From positions 1-33,343 of the forward strand of contig JAULBX010027861.1 of the NCBI GenBank assembly GCA_032358255.1: a DNA stretch of 33,343 nt, in the 5' to 3' direction. Each line of letters begins with the position of its first letter. The stretch's first letter is position 1. Shown piece by piece: positions 28,401 through 33,343 of this stretch. The position numbers and the translations under genes were made by a program. The notes below the pieces were generated by a model. That model had not been told where the DNA came from and ran no database searches. It worked only from the letters and a program-made list of their open reading frames with translations. The DNA is from Heterotrichella gracilis. Taxonomy: Eukaryota > Sar > Xanthophyceae > Tribonematales > Xanthonemataceae.

Positions 28401-31218
28401 TAAAAACCCTACACCCTACACCCTAAGATTGCACCATGCTGCACCTTTTCACATGAGGGGGAGGAGCTTTCCCTGGAGCTGCTGTTTCAGTGTTTGGGGT
28501 CTAGGGTCTATGGTTTATAGTTTAGGGTTAAGGGTTGCGCAACTCTTTACCTGAGGAGGATGAGCTGCCGCTGGTGCTGCTGGATCCCGACGATGACGAG
28601 CTGCCACTCTTGCCACCTGCACAGGCACCGAGTTAACATCGATAACTAGAAGGATGGCAACTGCCTGTACACAGAACTGCTCATGGCTCAAAACCTTAAA
28701 AACCCTAAACCCTTAACTACGTTGCCACTGAACTGCACACGGCGCAACCCTAAACCCCAGACCCTAAACTACCTTGCCACTGGACTGCGAGTGGCAAGGG
28801 TCACAGGTACCGAGTTATTGGGGAAGCATTTTTTAAACTACGCATGGCTCCCCTTGGCTAACCCGGTTTCAATTATTTGTCTACCCACGTTTGACAACAT
28901 AAAACCACTTGTAAATGGCATGGCAAGGAGCAAGGGGCAAGGTGGCTACCCTATGCGTAGCTAGCCAGTAGGTAAGGGCTTGGATACCAGGGTGACCCTA
29001 ATTAGGGTATGTTTGTTTGTCAACTCCCCAGGCAAGGTGTCTACACATGTGTAGGTACCTAGTCAGTAGGTACGGGCTTGGATACCAGGGCGACTCTAAT
29101 AAGTGTATGCCGGTGATCCTAATTAGGGTATGTTTTTTCAACTCCACACCTGATGATGAGGAGCTACCGCTGGTTGATGACGATCCAGAGGATGAGGTGG
29201 AGGAGGAGGTGCCTCCAGAGCTAGTCAGGCCAAGGAGCTTCCTGGCAGCCAATGACCTGCGGTACAAACAATTATATATATAAGAAACGGTGCAAAACTT
29301 GCATTCTGCAGAGTGGCAGGTAGCCTTGACATGCCGCATAATGTTCAAAACCATACTGCACCGTGACTCACGGAGTGTTAGGTTTAGCCCTAACTCTAAA
29401 ACCCTGAACCCTGAACGATCCTTTAGCTGAATGCACAGCAACGCAGCAGACGTCAGGCTCAATACCTTGGGGGGTGCAGGGTTGCTGCTGCAAATGCAAA
29501 CACTCCTGCTCATCAAAAAGTGCATGCATCTTGGTTGGCTTAAACCCTAAACCCTAATGCCTGAACCCTTATGCCTAAACCCTAAACCAGCAAGTGCAAA
29601 TGCAAGCAAGCACTCGAGAAGTGTACGCATCTTGGTTGGCCTAACCCTACACCGTCAACACTAAACCCTTAACTCAACACTGCACTTACTTGAGCTCATC
29701 ATCGTCAGCGCTGATGTCCACCACACTGCAACAAGGAGGGAATCCGTGGTCAGCAGTGGTATACATTCTACATTGATAACATTGCAATTGTAGTGGAAAT
29801 GAGCTGATCACTTGAAATGAAAATGATCACTTCAGATTGATCCCCGAGTGCATGCTGACAGCATGGCGATAGACGCCACGTGGGTTTAAGAAATTTTAAC
29901 GTGGGTTTAAGGGTTTTAAGAGTTTTAAGGGTCTTAAGGGTCTTAAGGCTTTAGGGTTGAGCATAGGGTTTGGAAAGCAAGCGTGCAGCGGTGGGTAGCC
30001 TGCATGGATCACTAGACACCTAGCCAACTGCGCATGCAGCCAGCTGTTACCCATATTGTGGTCATTACAGCCCTACAGTAGGGTCTTCACACAAGTCCTA
30101 GTAGACACAGCACTACAAGGAAGCACAGCAATACTGCAGCAGCAGGGAATCGTGGGGACGAAATGCAATTGTGATGGAACATTGATCTAAGCTCACCGCT
30201 AACCGTGAAACCCTAAAGGGTGGAGGCTGAACAGGGCCCTGCAGGGCCCATTCCTGCAGGGCCCATTCCTACCTGACTGGCAAGCTGAAATCTAAACCCT
30301 AAACCCCTAAATCTAATAATAAAGGGTCCTACCTGAACTGGCAAGCCAGTGTACTCAACCCCAGGGCATGTTGGGACAAGTGCAATGCAAGGTTAACCCT
30401 ACACTTTTAAGCCCTAGACCCTTAACCTTGAAGTCGAGGGTGGAGATTCCTACCTGATAGGCAGGCCGGGGTGCAGACCCAGCAGCGCACGCTGGCTCTG
30501 GATCTCTCCCAGGGCCTCAACAAGATCCTGCATGAGAGCAACCAGCAGGGGTCAGCAAACAGGACATGAGCAGGGAATGGCCATATTAGGGTTTAGGGTT
30601 ACAACAGGGAATAGCCATTTGCAACCGTTGCACAATGCACCTTGCATGTTGAATTGCATCAGGGAAGTGAACCCGGCAGCAGGATGGGACTGTTCAGGGT
30701 TTGGGGTTTTAGGGTTCAGGGTTGAGGATTTAGGGACTGTTCAGCAACGTCAAGAGACGCCAGCAGCATGATGCTGGCGCCAAGTGGGAGGGCATGTGAC
30801 ATGGGCAACGTGGGTTTGGGGTTTAGGGTTTAGGGTTTAGAACTGGCGCCAAGGGGGAGGGCATGTGACATGGGCAGCGTGGGTTCAAGACCACTTGCCA
30901 ATACCTCATGGACAGCAATTGGCTGCCAAACCCCATGCAAAGGGCACAGCATGCACTGAAAGCATAGCAACTGTGCTCTGCCATTAGAGAGCTCACCGCA
31001 TGACAAAAAGTTTACAGAAACATCCAAGGGCCAATAAAAATGATGCGGCTAAAACAGTCTCACCACTGGTAGGTGGTGCACATGGTGCTTACCCTCCTGG
31101 ATGGGTTTAGGGTTTTAGAGCCTACCTTGCGCTCATGATCTACCTCCTGGATGATCTCTGCAGAGACCGCCAGGCACAGCAGCACCACCGCTGCCACAAA
31201 GAGCCACTTCCTAGCCAT
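25461..31218 (-). CDS. Secreted Ser/Gly/Lys-rich repeat protein with serially duplicated exons
   Basis: Exons on the minus strand: 31218-31126, 30527-30454, 29725-29690, 29256-29150, 28616-28551, 28243-28178, 27829-27761, 27399-27331, 27149-27081, 26567-26496, 25756-25461. They give 1017 nt, 338 residues plus TAG, with consistent phases and GT-AG introns. Residues 1-20 are a classic signal peptide (MARK, a hydrophobic core, then AVSA before EI). A short unique region containing SVVDISADDDEL follows. The remaining two thirds is Ser/Gly/Thr with regularly spaced Lys. Exons 5-11 each open with GGK(S), and exons 5-10 are symmetric phase 1-1 units of 66, 66, 69, 69, 69 and 72 nt. The last exon carries six GGKSS motifs and then four GNSNGGG heptads ending at the stop. 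No enzymatic domain is seen. A structural cell-wall, mucilage or extracellular-matrix role is an inference from composition and secretion. The small exons 2 and 3 rest on splice sites, phase and edge copies, so they are less sure. Confidence 0.76.
25881..25903 (+). repeat. Interstitial telomere-type repeat, three TTTAGGG units
   Basis: Perfect tandem heptamers in the last intron of the Ser-rich gene, preceded by a degenerate unit. Confidence 0.9.
26352..26378 (+). repeat. Interstitial telomere-type repeat, about four units
   Basis: Three perfect TTTAGGG units preceded by a partial one, in the same intron as the previous tract, ~120 bp upstream of the exon at 26496-26567. Confidence 0.9.
26395..26455 (-). 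repeat. Relic of a Ser-rich exon
   Basis: On the minus strand this reads like the Ser/Thr-coding part of the neighbouring exon 26567-26496 (GGAAGCACCTCCTCC words). It is disrupted and lacks a clean acceptor with GGK codons, so it is treated as a decayed exon copy. Confidence 0.55.
27000..28400 (-). repeat. Tandem intron-exon units of the Ser-rich gene
   Basis: Exons at 28243-28178, 27829-27761, 27399-27331 and 27149-27081 end 417, 430 and 250 bp apart. The intervening introns share blocks: CATGGTGCACCACCAGGCAT-like, CTACTACCCTCCAACTTGTC, TGAAAAAG with TTACAGCC, and TATGTAAC with AAGTTACA. The duplicated unit is therefore exon plus intron. Confidence 0.85.
29540..29650 (-). repeat. Intronic duplication in the Ser-rich gene
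   Basis: The word pair GCAAATGCAA ... GCATCTTGGTTGGC at about 29490-29540 recurs at about 29596-29640, with CCCTAAACCC tracts between the copies. Confidence 0.75.
30265..30460 (-). repeat. Donor-edge copies of exon 2, Ser-rich gene
   Basis: The plus-strand motif TCCTACCTGA..GGCA, which is the reverse of the exon-2 end and donor, occurs at the true end 30454 and again at equivalents 30333 and 30273. A 15-bp direct repeat (GCAGGGCCCATTCCT) at 30240-30270 is separate. Confidence 0.7.
30774..30884 (+). repeat. Direct repeat flanking a telomere-type tract
   Basis: Two nearly identical ~40-bp copies beginning TGGCGCCAAG lie at 30775 and 30844, 69 bp apart. Two perfect TTTAGGG units plus partial units (30812-30840) fill the space between them. 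Confidence 0.9.
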
Positions 31219-31530
31219 GGTGGGTGGGTTAGGGCTCAACACGCGTAGTCAGAGACACCAAGATGGGTCCTGCAGGTACAAGCACAGCTGCACTCAGTGT
31301 ACGGTCAGTGACACATGCGCTGGCAAGCGCCAGGTGCACTGGCTTTGCACTAACATGGTCAAATGCGTGGTCAGATTTGCCAAACTGCCCCAGCGTGGCT
31401 GTGCATGGTCAGGTGCCACTGACCGCACACAGCCTGAGAAAAAGCAGGTGCTGAACAGAGCTGAAGTACACCAGACTAGTGCAGCTGCAGGTTTCTGATG
31501 GCGCAAGCGACTCAGCCAGCCAGACGCTAG

Positions 31531-31625
31531 TCAGTCAGTGGCTCAAAGCATGCACTGATAAGTCTCGTGAGCATGCACTGATCAGTCAGTGGCTCAAAGC
31601 ATGCACTCATGAGTCTCGTGAGCAG
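31531..31625 (+). repeat. 51-bp tandem duplication
   Basis: TCAGTCAGTGGCTCAAAGCA and the following sequence through GTCTCGTGAGCA are present at 31531 and again at 31582. Confidence 0.9.
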
Positions 31626-32520
31626 GGTCATTGGGCATGGCCAACCCAGAATTGCACACCATGCCAAACGGCGTTGGCATGCACGCACAGCAACAAACAC
31701 GATGCAGCATGCAGCCAGCCAGCACCAGTTTGCCAAACTGTTAGTAACGGGCTGTTGGCAGATTTGGTCAACGAACCAACGGACGGTGCATGTGGACCTA
31801 AGTGGTCAACGATAGGTGTTGCGCAGTGCCTCGGGGAATGGTGCTTGCACAGCGGAGTTTAACGTAACAAAGGGTCGTAAGGTCTGCCCATGGCATCGTG
31901 AATGCAGCATGAACGAAAGAGCCTGACCTCCTAAAGAAGCTTTGAGGAGTACAGCTAGGGCTCGAGCCCACAAACCAGCCCAGTGGCTGGACCACACAGG
32001 CAGGGCGACAACGAGCCTGGTGCAACGTGAAGGGTGCGTGCATCGCGGTGCTTCAGGCTATTTCTCACCCTGCACAGTGTGCTAAGCTTGCCTTACCTTA
32101 CGAGCTGCACCGGCGAATAGCAGGGCTGTGGGCTCAGGGCAATGACCTTCGACTACCCGATCGTCTGGAGCTTATGCACTGCAGCAGCAACACACACAGC
32201 ACGGCACCTACACCAGCACAGGTGACTCCACGGAAAGCAAGCTGGAGGCTTTTATAGGCCCTGCGAGCTCACTGGCGGCGTGAAACCCAGCACTGCATGC
32301 ATGCATATGCGCACAGCTTTACGCAAGATTTGGAATGCAGGACGCTGGCTAGCTTGTCACCCTGCGAGCGGTGCCCCGCCCAACAATTGCAACGACCAGG
32401 AATTGCACGCGGAGTCGCCCAGGCTCGAGAGAATGCGCAGGGCAGCAGCCTGCATGCCCTTGCAACTGCGCATGCTGCATTCTCCCTGCGCAGCTTCAAA
32501 GCACCATTCATACCCCATGT

Positions 32521-32866
32521 CTGTTGAAATCGCGGTGCGTTCAAAGGCAGGGCCTTGACTTAGACCTGCATGCAGTGTTGCAAACACATCCACGTCCGTA
32601 CAGCGTACGCGGGTTTACCAGGGCCTGGGCCAGGTTCATTCCACTTTCGGGGTAAGCATGGGCATGCAAGCTTTGACACGACAAACCGTGTGCTTGTTGA
32701 AATCACGGTGTGTTTAAAGCCAGGGTCTTGACTTTGACCAGCATGCAGTGTTGCAACCTCCTCCACGTCGTACAGCGTACGACTGCTTACCCAGGTCTGG
32801 ACCAGGTTCATTCCACTTTCGGTTTAAGCATGGGCATGCAACCCTTTAACGAGGCACCGTGTGCGT
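32521..32866 (+). repeat. ~173-bp tandem duplication
   Basis: Copies start at GTTGAAATC (32523 and 32696). Shared blocks are CAGCATGCAGTGTTGCAA-like, GTACAGCGTACG and CCAGGTTCATTCCACTTTCG. Sequence identity is high with small indels. There is no exon here, so tandem duplication is not limited to genes. Confidence 0.88.
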
Positions 32867-33343
32867 CAGCAAGGCAGCGCTGTTTGAAATTTGAACAAAA
32901 CTTGGACATGCACGCAGGTAGAGCATGGGTGGCGTGCTAGTATGCACAACTAGTTTTTGTCAGTGACGCATTGGTCGATTCTTTCTCAGATGCCATCCAT
33001 TGGGCCCACGTGACCCGGTTGAGAGCCTCACAAACAGAAAACGGGAGCGGACACCTTCGCATGCTTGCAAGGCAGCAGGCGCAGCGCAGGTGTCAGCACT
33101 TTGTGTAAATTACTTTGCTTACACTGGGTGCCACGGAAACGAGAACGCTTTACTGGCAGTGAAACGGGGGGTGCAGTTGATGGCACTGCTGCGATGTAAA
33201 GCACCGCACATTCAGTGGCCTGTCGGTTAGGAACGACGACCTAACACCCAATCTTTGTTTCCATCATGGTCCCACTGCTTTCTGAGGTCAGCAGCAGTAA
33301 TAAGCCTTCTTGGCATGCGGTCAACATTTTGGGACAGCCAGCC

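Larger units (their letters stand above)
31219..33343. other. Upstream flank of the Ser-rich gene, no gene seen
   Basis: It should contain the promoter of the minus-strand gene starting at 31218. TTTAGGG heptamers are essentially absent after 31230. No ORF has recognisable motifs and no RNA gene is seen. Confidence 0.5.

Noticed and set aside
25461..29256. Silaffin or other diatom biosilica protein
   Set aside because: Ser/Lys richness and a signal peptide are suggestive, but no diagnostic silaffin repeat is visible and low-complexity composition alone cannot assign a family.
29466..29487. 22-nt microexon in the Ser-rich gene (encoding NSNPAPPK at the junction)
   Set aside because: It has plausible splice sites, but including it leaves phase 0, and the next exon (29256-29150) then runs into a stop. 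Direct splicing from 29690 to 29256 keeps the frame.

Overview
This is nuclear DNA of a eukaryote, most likely a microalga. Four intron-rich protein genes can be rebuilt with GT-AG introns and consistent reading phase. Introns and flanks are sprinkled with the plant/algal-type telomere heptamer TTTAGGG/CCCTAAA, one product has a plausible chloroplast transit peptide, and two others resemble transporters I recall from algae and other protists. A green alga of the prasinophyte type is my best guess. The lineage is an inference and not proven.

Layout. (1) 1-5174, minus strand: MFS transporter gene A of the phosphate:H+ symporter type, nine exons seen, 3' end beyond the left edge. (2) 5175-8170: 3-kb spacer between two start codons, no recognisable gene, a possible shared promoter. 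(3) 8171-17131, plus strand: complete paralogue B, 13 exons, 822 residues. From exon 2 onward the shared exons of A and B have identical lengths (175, 100, 200, 88, 135, 159, 192 nt), so the pair is an inverted head-to-head duplication. B alone has a 357-nt exon in its central loop. (4) 17132-20348: spacer holding an intronless minus-strand ORF (18914-19423) for a small coiled-coil protein. (5) 20349-23453, plus: six-exon DUF1295 / steroid 5-alpha-reductase-like membrane protein, 353 residues. (6) 23454-25460: spacer between convergent genes. (7) 25461-31218, minus: eleven-exon gene for a secreted Ser/Gly/Lys-rich low-complexity protein, 338 residues, whose middle is a run of duplicated symmetric exons. 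(8) 31219-33343: no gene seen; two tandem duplications.

The most striking signal is a structure and not a gene. Most exons are accompanied by decayed partial copies of their own edge. Copies of the exon start with its 3' splice site lie upstream of the exon; copies of the exon end with its 5' splice site lie downstream. They are usually about 80-110 bp apart, often 96-102 bp, and sometimes form arrays of three to six. Two of these arrays occupy the same intron positions in A and B and share intronic sequence, so they predate the A/B duplication. In the Ser-rich gene a similar process seems to have multiplied whole phase 1-1 exons. The window looks like a genome whose introns grow by repeated short tandem duplication anchored on splice junctions.
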